From: Aradus depressus
Lineage: Eukaryota > Arthropoda > Insecta > Hemiptera > Aradidae
Direction of reading: 5' to 3'
DNA length: 64,000 bases
NCBI GenBank assembly: GCA_963662175.1
Contig: OY759218.1
Location: 3,092,001 to 3,156,000 of the forward strand
Below, piece by piece: positions 40,980 to 52,404 of the stretch. The position numbers and the translations under genes were made by a program. Numbering within the stretch: position 1 is the stretch's first letter; each line of letters opens with the position of its first letter. The notes beneath the pieces were generated by a model, which saw only the letters and a list, made by a program, of their open reading frames with translations, did not search any database and was not told the origin of the DNA.

Positions 40980-41541
40980 ATAATTCATTAAAAATTATAT
41001 GTTGGCAATGCAAAAATAAAGATGTGATTTGAGTATAGTTTTATAAATCTTTGGGAACTCTCGTCGCCATTGTGAATTTCTTTCTTCTTTCTCTAATTTC
41101 GTCCAAGCCTCCTGCCTTCCATATATTTTCATTCATCCAGGGACCTCTTCTTCTTCCTTTATTCCACAAACCAACTAGACTTCTGTACTGAAACTAACCA
41201 AGCTCCAGTCCACCATTTAAAAAAATCCCTCCACCTTCTCGGGGATACGCTCGCAGGACCTTCCCACTAGCTCTTCCAAACTCCACTCCCCTGGTTCAGC
41301 TTCTCTCCTGCACCTTCTTGCTATTCTCCCCCACCCTACAGACTCAAGTTTGTCTTCCCTTTCTTACTATTATATATTTTTTTATAGACTTTGGCTATAT
41401 TTTTATTTTTATTTATTTGTACTATATTTGTTTATTATCTATTTTGATACTCTTCATATTACATCAGAGAATAACATTTTTTATAATTAACTGAGACCCC
41501 CTCCCCCATTTCTACACGTCACAATATATATATATATATAT
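40980..41541. other. No gene; CT-rich stretch and TA microsatellite
   Basis: A C/T-biased stretch (about 41060-41360) recurs in no other place that I noticed. A (TA)n run lies at 41525-41541, at the edge of the LTR-like element. Confidence 0.45.
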
Positions 41542-42516
41542 TGTAACGGTACTTTTATCTTACACTTTCAATTCTAATTTATATTTTCAAAGTCCCTATT
41601 TCGGGAGCCAATTATGTAACGGTGCTTATTCTTAACGCTACACGCTTACATTTATAATTAACTAAAACTAATTTATAATTGGTATAAAAATAAATAAAGA
41701 ATAAGACGTACATATAAATTTTTGACTGATATATTTTTATGTTTAAGTAAACATTTATTTTTAATTTAATTTAATTTAAAACGGGTTAGTCACATTTGCA
41801 CACATGAAATTACCCCAGTACTTTATAGGCCTATAAGCTGTATTGATGAATGATGAACGATGTATTCATGTTGTATCATTTAGGGGATGGGATGACTCAT
41901 ATTCCACTTCAGAAGTTTTTTTCTGTTAGCTGATTTTTCTTCATGAACAGTAACTTCAACAATTGCCATAGGTTACTTCTGCACTCGTTGCTTCTTGGTG
42001 TCTACCTTCGGATCTTCATGATGCTGGAACACCTACTTGTACCGGCTATAAGCCCCAAGACCCGGCGAATCACTTCACTGCATAATTTCTACCTCTCTAC
42101 CGACAGACATCCTCGCACATATACCACTCTGAACCACCGACACAGACTAGGCACCCTCCTCCGAACAGTTCTCTCACACGACTCCCAAGTCTGCCTTCTA
42201 GGGACTGCCTCGTCCTTTCATCTACGCATTTGATTGGCTAAGATTTTCATGGCCTTATGTTTTTATATTTTTAAACAATACAGATATATTATTTTTTTTT
42301 AAATCAATTTTCTGATACTTCCATCCAAACTATAATAATACCGTATATTATTTTATACGTATCAATCATCAATAAATATCATTAACATTATTACTTCTAT
42401 GCAATCCGAATAACCTCCATGCAACCTTACTATCACTCCAGTAGGCGTGGTCTGTTTCGGCCGTATTACTCTCACTCCACACGAGATGTTTATGTAGAGT
42501 CAAACGGACCGCTACA
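41542..42516. mobile_element. Probable solo LTR (975 bp)
   Basis: The segment starts TGTAACGG and ends CCGCTACA, an imperfect short inverted terminus of the TG...CA kind. It is flanked on both sides by (TA)n sequence, consistent with insertion into a TA microsatellite with a four- or five-base duplication. A second tgtaacgg occurs internally near 41615. No coding region is present. The orientation is undetermined. Confidence 0.5.
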
Positions 42517-42659
42517 ATATATATATATATATATTGCATTGAACAAGGCATCAAATTTACTTATGGTTTCTTTTGACTGATTGTAAATATACATAATAAA
42601 AGAGTATTTGACAAAAAAACAAAAAAAACAATGAAACAAAGAAAACAGCTGTGATAAAA

Positions 42660-42965
42660 CGTATTGTACATTCTTTGGGGCGCTATTACTCTGTTCGTAT
42701 TGGTTCTATCTCTGATCTAATGTAAAGTACATAATGTGATTGGAAATTTGTTAAGGAATATTCTTTGTGGAGACTAATTTTCCGATGGGACTAAGCGTTT
42801 TTGCGTAAATCGAGCAAATGTCTACAAAAATGGGTTTCGAGACGTCATTTTGTCGCAATATGCCTTTCAGTTTCCCCTACAACATTTATTGAAAACGTTT
42901 TTGATTAGACCATATATATAAGGGTATCTTGTAAAATGTATTTAAGCCTTGAAGTAAAATGTTAT
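42660..42965 (+). repeat. Family-C repeat
   Basis: Plus-oriented copy starting ctttggggcgctattact and containing gtaaatcgagcaaatgtcta, like 2498-2870. Confidence 0.6.
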
Positions 42966-43689
42966 CACTATATTGTTCCCTATGTAAAAAAATACCGTAT
43001 CTCTCGCCTGAGATGGTACTCGATGTCTATTACCCTCTAGACTACGAGTCTTTCGAAGCCAATTTCAGGGAAGAATTTTGTTCCTTTTGTGTAAAATGGA
43101 CTTTAGAGCCACTTTCAGAAATGTAATTAGACCAGATAGAGACAAGATAACTCGGTAGGACAGAAAATGGTCTAAACGATACCACTTAACACAACACTAC
43201 ACTAAGCTACAAGAGTCCCTTCACGCTAGCTTCCTTGCTTTAAAGTGTAATTGCACTTTAAGTGATCCCGCAACTCTTAGGCAAAACCAGCAGTAATGGA
43301 AAATCTTTCTTATAAAATGCTACTGAAAATCTACAGAAAATATAAAATTATACACATTACTCCCTTAGTTATCGTAGTATAGAGAGAATGAACTTAAAAT
43401 GTCTTTGCCTGCGGCTTTTTGTACGAATTTTTCGGTTAAAGAATATGATCTTCCTTTTTACAAGAAAGATTCTTGTTCAAAGTTTGAAACGTATCTGAAC
43501 CACATATCTCCTCGGTTTCCAATAAACATAGACGAACGTTTTATGGCTCAAATTAAAGAATACACTTTTTAATCTATTTCTGACAAAAAAACGCCGAATT
43601 TGATATGGTATAATTAGGATGGTAAAATTAGGCAGCAAATCTACCTATTTGATTGAAAATAAATTGGTGTCTTTACTAACGGACGTGTA
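42966..43689. other. No gene seen
   Basis: No supported gene. The 80-codon plus frame at 43619 partly overlaps the antisense of a LINE 3' UTR. Confidence 0.4.
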
Positions 43690-44250
43690 CATACTGGGCC
43701 AGCTAGTGCATGTACCTAGGGATCTAAGCATTCAATGCTTTTACCAGTTCCTTGGAAGAGCTGGGCTTTCAACATACCTACATAGTCGTACACTCTACCG
43801 TTACCAAGTCCTTCATGAAGAACCTAGTCTCCCATTTTCCTTAAAGAATCTTCCTCTATAATCACATTTCTATCGAAAATGTGGAATCTGGTCCTACATA
43901 AACCGGGTATCTACCCAGGATGTGAGCTACCGTCTCGTCTTCTTCTCCACATCTGACACAGGTGGTAATGACTCCTCCTACAGTGTCTATTGAACGGACC
44001 GTGTCATGTGTCTCCTGTTAGTTGGCAAAGCTCGTTCCTTTTGAAGTTCAGGATCCCATCTCCCAACACCTTGGAACGCCTTTGTCTGTCCGCATGTGGT
44101 TATTTGTCTCCATGACTTCTCAAGAAGATCTCTAATCCATTTTATACGAGTTCGATATGCCTCCCATATTCGTAGTCTGGCTCTGGCCCCATGAATCGAG
44201 TGACCGGGGACCCAGTCGGTCATGGTAAATTGTGTATAGAGGGAAAGCAA
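43690..44250 (-). pseudogene. Truncated copy of the RNase H LINE (3' end)
   Basis: The 3' UTR landmark acctagggatctaagcattc matches 32010-32030 of the large LINE. Coding pieces on minus read YRTRIKWIRDLLEKSW and RQITTCGQTKAFQGVGRWDP, homologous to the tail at 32107-33309. A CVRCGEEDETVAHILGRYPV finger (about 43885-43965) that the larger copy lacks is also present. Frameshifts make it non-functional. Confidence 0.75.
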
Positions 44251-44380
44251 AAACTTAGTTCATTAATTTGTGTTGGGATTCACCGACGTCATTTTTCATT
44301 CCGGTGATAATTCAACATTGAATTTCTGACCGATTAAATAACTTCTCTTATACTTGGTGTAGCTGGGCAAGTTATACCCC
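44250..44380 (-). repeat. Family-A repeat fragment
   Basis: It carries ggattcaccgacgtcatttt and the reversed start wording ttatacttggtgtagctggg. Confidence 0.6.
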
Positions 44381-44584
44381 ACACCTGACACCACCTTAGG
44401 TCCTTCTCTCAACTATTGAAGTATAGTATTTAGTTATCTTTATCGTGTTCTAAATCGTCCAACTAACTTGTATCCTTCTTCCTCGGGTTTTCCTCGACGT
44501 TCATCTTCTCGAAGTGCCCTCTATCTCAGCCTTTCCAGCATCACTTCTTCCTTTTTGATCTTAACCTTTACCAATCTGTTTCAG

Positions 44585-44713
44585 TTCCAGAAGTTGAAGG
44601 CACTATGCTCGAGATGTCCCGAATCAGCCGCCTCGACATGGGAGCGTATCTCTGCATCGCATCCAATGGAGTCCCGCCGTCCGTTTCAAAGCGAATCCAA
44701 GTCAAAGTCGACT
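44585..44713 (+). CDS. DIP/lachesin-like Ig-domain exon (second half of Ig domain)
   Basis: A 129-bp internal exon with acceptor ctgtttcag and donor gtaagt (44714). It enters in phase 1 and leaves in phase 1. The translation is PEVEGTMLEMSRISRLDMGA followed by YLCIASNGVPPSVSKRIQVK and VD. RLDMGAYLC is the DxGxYxC signature closing the Ig fold that opens in the 13429-13587 exon. VSKRIQVKVD is the G-strand leading to the next Ig domain of DIP proteins (next residue predicted Phe). The two exons together complete one Ig domain, so both belong to one plus-strand gene. No further exon was recognised before 64000. Confidence 0.88.
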
Positions 44714-44847
44714 GTAAGTACACCTCTGTATTCTTAAAAATAGGTGTTCTTAAAAAGTTCTTTAAGTGTCTTAAAAAATGTAACCTTCCTGCAAATATTT
44801 CGGTTCATCGGATAAACCATTTTCGCGATATCTATCCGTGTGTATTA

Positions 44848-46321
44848 GCGTGTCCGCTAATTTTAAAAAGTTCGTTTTTTTGAGGTCCCTGCTCAAAATC
44901 GTGTGTAGTTTGGGGAAAAAAAATTGTGTGAATTTTTTCAGAATTTTTCAATTGAATTAAAAGGTTCCTGTAAGAGGTTATAGTTTAACATGCGGTTTAA
45001 ATGGGGATTTGAAGTTGTTTTAATATTTTCAGCGTAGTTCCAGGTATTTAAATAGAAAAAATTTGAAAATATGTGCATTTGGGTTTTGAAGGTTGCTGAT
45101 TTCGAATTTCATGTCAAAAATGCATTTCCTTAAGTTGTAGTTGTCAAAAAACCTATATAAAAAGACGTAAATTATCACTTTTATGCAATTATAAATTAAT
45201 TGATTGATTTATGAATTAATTAATTATTATATAATAATTTAATTGATAAATCAATAAATTAGTATCGATTAATTAATTATCATATATATAAAGCTGAAAA
45301 TGTCTGTGCGTTGTACCGCTATAACTCACGATCGGCTTGATGGATTTGATTAATTTTTTTTTTAATTATTTTTAATAATTTGTTCGTCATCGTCTGTGGA
45401 AGGTTATAGGCGTATTAGTACCTCAATATCTGGTCCATCCCAGCATCCACCCACGCAATCTTTGTAACTCAAAAACCACTGCAATGATTAATGAGGAATC
45501 TTTTTGAATAGATAAGTTTTATCTACCGGAAGGTTAAGGTCTATTTTTTAATCAACCCCTGGTCCATCCCAGCATCCACTCACGCAATCTTTGTAACTCG
45601 AAAACCATTGCAACGATTAATGAGAAATCTTTTTGAATAAATTAGTTTTAGCTCCAAAGCTAGCGTTACTACAGTTGAAGGACTATAAGCTTTATTCCGT
45701 ATGAATAATTGAAAATTATAACATCATGAATGTACTGTCGAGGAACTGAATAGCCTTATAGGAGATATTGGGAGAAAAGTCAAAGTTCCCCGGGCAACGC
45801 CGGGTATTACTGCTAGTTAATAATATAATAAATAATAATTAATGATAATTAGTTTTTTACATCTGTAATTTGGACAAATTCATAACAGTGTCATACAGCT
45901 GTAATTATTGAATGTTGAATTTGACATCGAATTTGAGTTTAGAGACCTTAAAAACCTATAAATTGATATATTTGAATATTATTTCATAAAAGTAATAATT
46001 TACATATTTTTAATAGGTTTTTAGACAACTACAACTTAAGGAAATGCATTTTTGACATAAAATTCGAAATCAGCAACCTTCAAAACCCAAATGCACATAT
46101 TTTCAGATTTTTTCTATTTAAATACCTGGAACTACGCTGAAAATATTAAAACAACTTCAAATCCCCATTTAAACCGCATGTTAAACTATAACCTCTTTCA
46201 GGAACCTTTTAATTCAATTGAAAAATTCTGAAAAAATTCACACAATATTTTTTCCCCAAACTACACACGATTTTGAGCGATGACCACAAAAAAACGAACT
46301 TTTTAAAATTAGCGGACACCC
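44848..46321. mobile_element. Long-TIR element (TA duplication) split by a Helitron
   Basis: Arms of about 300 bp (from 44848 rightward and from 46321 leftward) are near-perfect reverse complements, beginning gtgtccgctaattttaaaaa. TA flanks both ends (44846-44847 and 46322-46323), as in Tc1/mariner-type insertions. Excluding the nested Helitron it is about 940 bp and non-coding. Confidence 0.8.
45280..45816 (+). mobile_element. Short non-autonomous Helitron (537 bp)
   Basis: It starts at TC after A (tcatatatataaagctgaaa) and ends with the hairpin cccgggcaacgccgggt shortly before CTAG, followed by T. All canonical Helitron end features are present. Internally a unit (cagcatcca...cacgcaatctttgtaact) is repeated about 125 bp apart. 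It sits in the loop of the long-TIR element. Confidence 0.85.
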
Positions 46322-46339
46322 TAGTGTGTATGTGTGAGT

Positions 46340-46725
46340 GTATGTGATTGGAACTTTGGCCGAAATCAAACGAAAATTGAAAGAACTTTACTTCGGGCCT
46401 ACATATTACAAGATACCGCCTGTATTATGACCTAATCAAAAATCTCAGAGTTGGAGAGGAAACTAAAAGGCACATTTTATATTAATTCAATTTTTCACAG
46501 GTTGCCCGGTTTGCGAGATATATGCCGAAAACCGTCCTAAAATGTCGTCTTCAAACCTATTTTTTTAGACTTTTGCTCGATGTACGCGAAAAAGGTTAGT
46601 CCTATTCGAAAATTGGTTCTTATCAAACATTTTCGTACTAAATTTCCGATCGCTAATGTGTTCTCAGATTTGAGGGGAGAACCAATACGGTCAAAGTTAT
46701 AGCGCTCCAAAGTACGTTAAATTAA
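46340..46725 (-). repeat. Family-C repeat
   Basis: Minus-oriented copy with actttacttcgggcctacat, tgcccggtttgcgagatata and tatagcgctccaaag. Confidence 0.6.
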
Positions 46726-46814
46726 TTTCTATAGGAAATATTTCGAAGTAATGTTTAAATTTTAGCGCATAGCAACAGATTTAAAAATATGGTTTTATTA
46801 TTGTAGTTTTTTAT

Positions 46815-47165
46815 TTAGAAGGATAAAAAAACTAAAGGGAAAAGAGAATATATGTGATGTGGCCATTTCAGGACTTTCCAATCATCATCATCATCATCAT
46901 CATAGGCGCTACAGCCCATCAAGAACCTTGGCCTCCACCAGCCCACCGCACCAAACCGTCTTGCGTCTCTGTTCATGGCCTCCAGCCATCTACTTCTGGG
47001 TCGTCCTATTCTTCTCCTACCCTCCGGTGTTACATTCACGAGTTTCCTTGGTATAAGATCCTCGTCCATCCGTCCTACGTGTCCAGCCCTACGGAGCCTG
47101 GCAACTCTAATCCAGTGCGACATTTTTCGCTCGGTATAGAGTGCGTACAACTCCTGGTTGTATCG
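46815..47165 (-). pseudogene. RTE-like LINE 3' end with (ATC)n tail
   Basis: On minus the frame reads RVARLRRAGHVGRMDEDLIP and GRRRIGRPRSRWLEAMNRD, the C-terminal tail of the LINE type seen at 22540-22690. Coding ends in a run of GAT triplets (46879-46903), the kind of microsatellite 3' terminus known for RTE-group elements. It is truncated at the 5' end near 47165. Confidence 0.7.
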
Positions 47166-47256
47166 GATGCGTCAAACTCCCTTCTCCTGGGCCGTAGATC
47201 CTACGGAGTATTCTCCAGATTTTCTAATACCAACCACTTTTGTACAGATCACTCCC

Positions 47257-47430
47257 ACCTCCCCCTTCACAAATTCATTTCATACTGGAATTTATTGAGT
47301 AAGTCACTCTCAGAATGACTCTGTACAATGAAGCAAAGAAACTTCTCCCGCCAAAACATTTTTTTGATATACCCAGTCTACCAGTATGAAATGAATTTGA
47401 GATGGGGGAGGGGGAGGATCTGAAAAAAAG
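47257..47430. repeat. Short inverted repeat (family D)
   Basis: attcatttcatactgg (about 47274) is mirrored by ccagtatgaaatgaat (about 47382), with CCTCC/GGAGG extensions. Related arms occur near 1310-1345 and 1985-2035. Confidence 0.6.
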
Positions 47431-47479
47431 GTGGTTGGTAAAAGTCCATTAATGGGCTCATCACATATATTTTTATATT

Positions 47480-47700
47480 TCCCCAACTATACGAAGTATA
47501 GGGGAAGTTATGTAATCGGTCAGAAATTCGATGCGGAGTTTTCAACGGAATTTCATGTTTTCCGACCTCCCAATTTGAAAAATGAAAAAACAAATCTGTC
47601 TGTCTTTGTGTGTCCATGAACACAATAACTCCGGTAAAATGAATGCATAGACACGAAATTAATGTATATGTAAGAATCTTCAAGGACGAAGTGGTTGGTA
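47480..47700 (+). repeat. Family-A repeat
   Basis: It starts ccccaactatacgaagtata then ggggaagttatgtaatcggt, a clear terminal copy. Confidence 0.7.
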
Positions 47701-47879
47701 TAGGAAAGTCCTGTAATGGCCACTTCAGGCGTCGTTTTTAAGTGACTCAGCCGCCTTTAATCCCATCAAAAACGGTTCAAATTCCATAGTTCACATCTTA
47801 ACCATCAAAAAAATCTAGTTTATGAATCCGTCAAGAAAAATATGAGATCCAAAAATATGAGAGTCTATTCCATAAAAAA

Positions 47880-47940
47880 TTGTTATACAAAAACTACCGA
47901 TTTCGGCATTACACCATCGTCAATTATATATATATTATTA
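47880..47940 (-). repeat. Hammerhead relic of Penelope type
   Basis: On minus the core is TTGACGA where CTGACGA is required. GAAA and the GGTAG end are retained. A (TA)n run follows. It is probably inactive. Confidence 0.55.
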
Positions 47941-48052
47941 TTATATATATATATATATATATAAATAATAATTGACTGATAATAATTGATGTATCCTATT
48001 ACCATGTATTGGTTTAACGGAAATAAATTATTATTATTATTATTATATATTA

Positions 48053-49313
48053 GGGTGGTCCTTAAATATGCCATTTCGCGATTTTGAAACGTGCGCACCC
48101 TAGAAATTTTCTTTAACCCGAAACAAAATTTTTGGCTCTAAAAAAATTAAAAATACCATTAAAGAACCCGTGCCCCACAAGGGTTGAAATTTTAATGGAA
48201 TTTAACATAGGATTCGACGACTATTGCTTTCGCGCATGCTTAGCTCCATAGGTTTTCATTGGTGTTCTTAAAACTTATGGTATATAGAGGTTTTCGAGGT
48301 CGCTGAATAAGATGCCGTTGTCAAAAAGTCGATTTTGACAGTTGACATCTGTCAAAACGCTGTCAACAAGGCTCCAATTTTCAAAAAAGCCGTGCAAGAA
48401 CGCTTTTTATATGTTTTCGCGGTCACTGAGCTCAAATTTCGGGTCGAAATTCAATTTCAACACATCACAGCTATCAACGTTGATCTCAACAAAACTTTAT
48501 TTAGCAAATTATGATAAACTTTTTTAATCAATAACTAATTATGTAGGTACTTAAAATTTAAAATATTAATATATTTTAACAAAAAATTAATTTAAATTTG
48601 TAAACTCGAAAAAAACATTCTTAATTTAAATTCCGATCAAAAAAAAGTAAACTAAGATTAATTCTGAGTCTAGAATTGTTTGTTTATGTGAAAAATAAAG
48701 TTTTAAATTAATACTAACTTTTTTTTTTGTTCGATCGTTGTTATTCGAACAAAGAGATAATGTTTCAACATGATTTGTTGTAATAAATATTATTTCTTTA
48801 AATTAAATTACTATGTGATATTTGCATTATGTGCCTTTAAAAACTACCCCAAGGCATGATTTAAATGAAATTATTTCAAAATTTCTCTTACAACTCTTTT
48901 TAAAACTGGGATGTGTTGAAATTGAATTTCGACCCGAAATTGGAGCTCAGTGACCGCGAAAACATATAAAAAGCGTTCTTATACGGCTTTTTTGAAAATT
49001 GGAGCCTTGTTGACAGCTGTCAACTGTCAAAATCGACTTTTTGACAACGGCATCTTATTCAGCGACCTCGAAAACCTCTAAATACCATAAGTTTTAAGAA
49101 TACCAATGAAAACCTATGGAGCTAAGTATGCGCGAAAGCAATAGTCGTTGAATCCTATGTTAAATTCCATTAAAATTTCAACCCTTGTGGGGCACGGGTT
49201 CTTTAATGGTATTTTTTAATTTTTTTAGCGCCAAAAATTTTGTTTCGGGTTGAAGAAAATGTTTAGGGTGCGCACGTTTCAAAATCGCGAAATGGCATAT
49301 TTAAGGACCACCC
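48053..49313. mobile_element. Foldback element, ~410-bp inverted arms, TA flanks
   Basis: The left arm (48053 to about 48475) and right arm (about 48905-49313) are near-perfect reverse complements beginning gggtggtccttaaatatgcc. TA is duplicated at 48051-48052 and 49314-49315. The 430-bp centre is very AT-rich and non-coding. Transcripts would fold into a hairpin of about 400 pairs. Confidence 0.88.
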
Positions 49314-49318
49314 TAATA

Positions 49319-49668
49319 GGTTGGTTTGGTTTGGTTTTATGACTCATGCCCGGGCTTTAACTACGAGGTCATATCGCCTACTGCCAGAACGCTCTTTCGT
49401 CACTCTGGTGCATATGAGCCCGACTTTACTGTGAGAGTCCTAAATTTTTCCTACCCTAAATTTTTATTCACCTAGGGCAGGGGTCTTTAACGAGTACCTG
49501 ACATCGTACAGGCTCGGGACCATCGCTTAACGTCCCATCCGAAGGACGGCGTGCTTAAGTTTATTTTACCTCCCAGATAAAATAAACTAAGGGCCTCGGC
49601 CGGGTTTCGAACCCACGATCTTGAGCTCAAGAGACAAGCACGCATACCACTGAGCTACCGGCACCCTC
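49319..49668 (-). repeat. tRNA-derived SINE, best-preserved copy
   Basis: The minus head gggtgccggtagctcagtgg holds box A (tagctcagtgg, 49647-49657). Box B (gggttcgaaaccc) lies at 49602-49614. A body of about 230 bp follows, and the tail ends in aaaccaaacc repeats. It is inserted immediately beside the foldback element. Confidence 0.82.
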
Positions 49669-49724
49669 ATTAATTGATGTCCTGATATGTCCGATTCGCA
49701 TTTAGCAAACTTGTCTTAGTATAT

Positions 49725-49885
49725 TTATAACTAAACCTGGCGATGGTGTAATGCCCAAACTAGTAGTTTTTGTACAACCATTTTTGTGGAATAGACAATA
49801 TTTCAAAAGAGAAGTTTGTTTTATTTTTTTATTTCAAGTTTCCACAATATTTCCGCTTTTCTCAACTTGAAATTGAAATAAGAAA
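49725..49885 (+). repeat. Solo Penelope 3' end, decayed hammerhead
   Basis: It aligns with 21430-21580: cctggcgatggtgtaatgcc, then gacaatatttcaaaag and caagtttccacaatattt. The core shows CTGGCGA and CAAA, both inactivating. Confidence 0.65.
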
Positions 49886-50484
49886 GTTAAGTTCGATATC
49901 CCATAGGCCTGGTACATGAAAAAAAATGTTGATGGTAAATTTTGATTAGTCGGCAATAATTATGGGGTGCATCCATGACGAATATTTTCATAACTCGTAT
50001 GTTTTTATAGATAACCCATAGATCCAATAATGTTTGAGATACCTTGTATAGATGGCGGTAATATCTCTCAAAATATACGAATACAAATATTGAGAAAAGT
50101 AACTTTAGCGGCCCCCTCACAATTTTCTCTATTCCCCATCCTATCTAAGAATATTTTTGATATTCAGGTCTGCCATATTGTCACAAAATATCCCTTCCAA
50201 TCTTACTTTTGGTCGGTTTCCGATTTGACCCCGAATCTATCCCAAGTGTTGATTAATTTTGGAATCCAATCTTCATCACACTCACGCCCACACTCACCTC
50301 TGGGAATGTCTTTCATTAAATATCATATTTCGGATTTGAGGGAATATTTTTATATCATTTCTAACTTAGATACATAAATACTTTTTCATTTTCTATTATT
50401 ATGTATTTTTTATTTAATATTTTTTACTCCTTTCTTCTTTTTTTTTGGCGAATTTGGAAAATTCTAACTGTGAATATATATTAG
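49886..50484. other. No gene seen
   Basis: A 115-codon plus frame (50030-50377) has no recognisable domain. No repeat boundary is seen. Confidence 0.4.
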
Positions 50485-50895
50485 TTGCCCAGCTATACGA
50501 AACTGTGTAATCGGCCAGAAATTCGAAGTTGAGTTTTCACTGGAATTTTATGTTTTCCGACCTTGATGCCAAAAATGAAAAAAAAAAGCATCTGTATGTC
50601 TGTGTATGCTTGAACACGATAACTCCCATTAGAATTAATGTATCTACACGGTATTTTATATGCGTATCGAGATCCCTATAAGGACGACACCTATTAATTT
50701 CCAGTGTAATCGACCGAAGGGAAGAGGGTTATCAGAGAAGGCGCTCAACTCAAAAACCTCAATAACTGTCGATGTAATGAATTTCTCGACACAAAAATTA
50801 GTATAAGGCTTCAGAAGGCAACTATTATCTCAGCCCAAACGGTCTATTTACATAAGTACATTGCCGGTCACTCACCGACGACTTTTTTTTTATAT
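50485..50895 (+). repeat. Family-A repeat, complete copy (~410 bp)
   Basis: It runs from gcccagctatacgaa to the opposite end gtcactcaccgacgac with a T run. This gives the full extent of a two-unit copy. Confidence 0.75.
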
Positions 50896-51099
50896 ATACA
50901 ATCGGTCTTACATAATAAACTATTAGTATATGTGATGAATAGTAATTATGACGTGTGTGATGAATGTGTGATATTGACAAAATTATAGTTCAGAATGATA
51001 AAATATATGTGAAATAGTAATTAACAGATTATTAATTAGATAAATTAATGAAAAATAATAAAAAACTATAATAATATAAATAAAATGGTAAAATAACTA

Positions 51100-51650
51100 C
51101 AAGAACGGGTGAGATCCGCCCCGGAATCACTACTCCACATGCCATCCTCTGCTGGGAAGCCGAGAAGATTCGAGGCGGCACTCCTTAGCCATAGCGACAG
51201 GGTAGGGTGCCGCTACGCAAACCGCGAGCCGAATGTCATGAGGGCAGAGCCTCTGGATTCCAGGAGATCTCTAGGAGGGTGGATAGATTTCGGCCCAGTC
51301 GATTCAGGTGGGAGATGAGAGTGGTATTGGAATGTTTTTAATCGGGATCCGATGAGATCTTGGACAAATGGAATTTTGAAATCGTTGTGGAGAGTAAAAG
51401 TCGGAAACATAGTATGGAGCATGAGGGGTTGTTCGGAGGACTGGACTGAAAGCATTCGGTGCGTCGAATGTTTGATGGTTCGGCAGAACCCCAGAGCTCT
51501 AGTCCTTACGTCCAGATAGGTATTAGAATAGTTTTGTAAATATAAGTTCATTTTTTGATTTAAGTTTGCATTTTCTGTTGGTGTTTCATGTCTTTTCAAG
51601 ATACGACTCAAGATATTGCCGATCTTCCAAAAAGTATTTGATATATTGGA
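51100..51650 (-). pseudogene. Jockey-clade LINE, C-terminal relic
   Basis: The minus frame (51213-51704) contains RALGFCRTIKHSTHRMLSVQ, PTFTLHNDFKIPFVQDLIGS and RLKTFQYH. These align with LTLHNDLNIPFVPSVIKT of the intact Jockey copy at 56363. The RT palm is missing and the 3' end near 51100 is AT-rich. Confidence 0.65.
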
Positions 51651-51704
51651 AAACATTTTTGAGACCCAATTTACAATAATAAGTTTTGAATCTTCCAATT
51701 CCAA

Positions 51705-52255
51705 AAAAAAAAAAAATTGTTCGGTGAATTACCGACAATGTACCTCCCCAGCGTCAATCAACAATGTTTACGCTCTTCCTCCTATAAGTCCAATTTACCG
51801 ATTTGGTTGAAAGTTACCTATAAGATACCTTATTCAGGGACTTCTGAATCCTGTTACTAAATTTTATGTTTATACATTCGTTACAAAGATGTAAGAAAGA
51901 TCATTGGCTTTTGAATTGACTCCGCTCCTCCGATCCTCTCTTCCCTGGACTCAAAATTGTTAGATGTCGTCTTTACGGGGTTTAGGATTTAAATAAAAAA
52001 AATTCGTGTCAACACCATTCATCATTTTGGCGGTTATTGAGATTTTAAGGGTTAAGCCTCAACTAAGTCTCCCTTTTCTTTGGCCGATTTGGTTGAAAAT
52101 CATTAGATGCCGTCTTTATGCGGGTTCTGCACACACATACAAAGAGAAACTTTTTTGTCATTTCTGAGATCAATGGGTCGGAAAAAACATGAAGTTCCGG
52201 GAAAACTCAACATGGAATTTCTGACCGAATACACATAACTTCCCCTATACTTGGT
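51705..52255 (-). repeat. Family-A repeat, minus copy
   Basis: It runs from the A-run end gttcggtgaattaccgacaa to gaccgaatacacataacttc and cccctatacttgg, with three internal units. Confidence 0.72.
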
Positions 52256-52404
52256 ATGCTTCACAATTCTCCTTAACCCTGGAAAGCTAAACTGTTCAGA
52301 AGTTACGTTAAAGCTCAGCTATACTGTACGTAAAATATACGACGGTTTAATTTAATTAAATAAAAAATACTTCGTGATACAAATTTGAACTTTAATGAAT
52401 ACAA

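Larger units (their letters stand above)
13588..44584 (+). other. Giant intron of the DIP-like gene
   Basis: The donor gtgagtgtag (13588) and the acceptor ctgtttcag (ending 44584) border about 31.0 kb. Exons on both sides are phase 1 and join to restore one continuous Ig domain. The intron is occupied mainly by nested retrotransposons, DNA transposons and Helitrons in both orientations. Splicing across the whole span is inferred; an unrecognised small exon inside cannot be excluded. Confidence 0.75.

Noticed and set aside
13588..44584. Additional DIP-gene exons inside the intron
   Set aside because: The two exons join in phase to complete one Ig domain, and no other Ig-like coding segment with splice sites was recognised between them.
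46859..47318. Histidine/isoleucine-run plus frame
   Set aside because: The runs come from the ATC microsatellite tail of a minus-strand LINE fragment.
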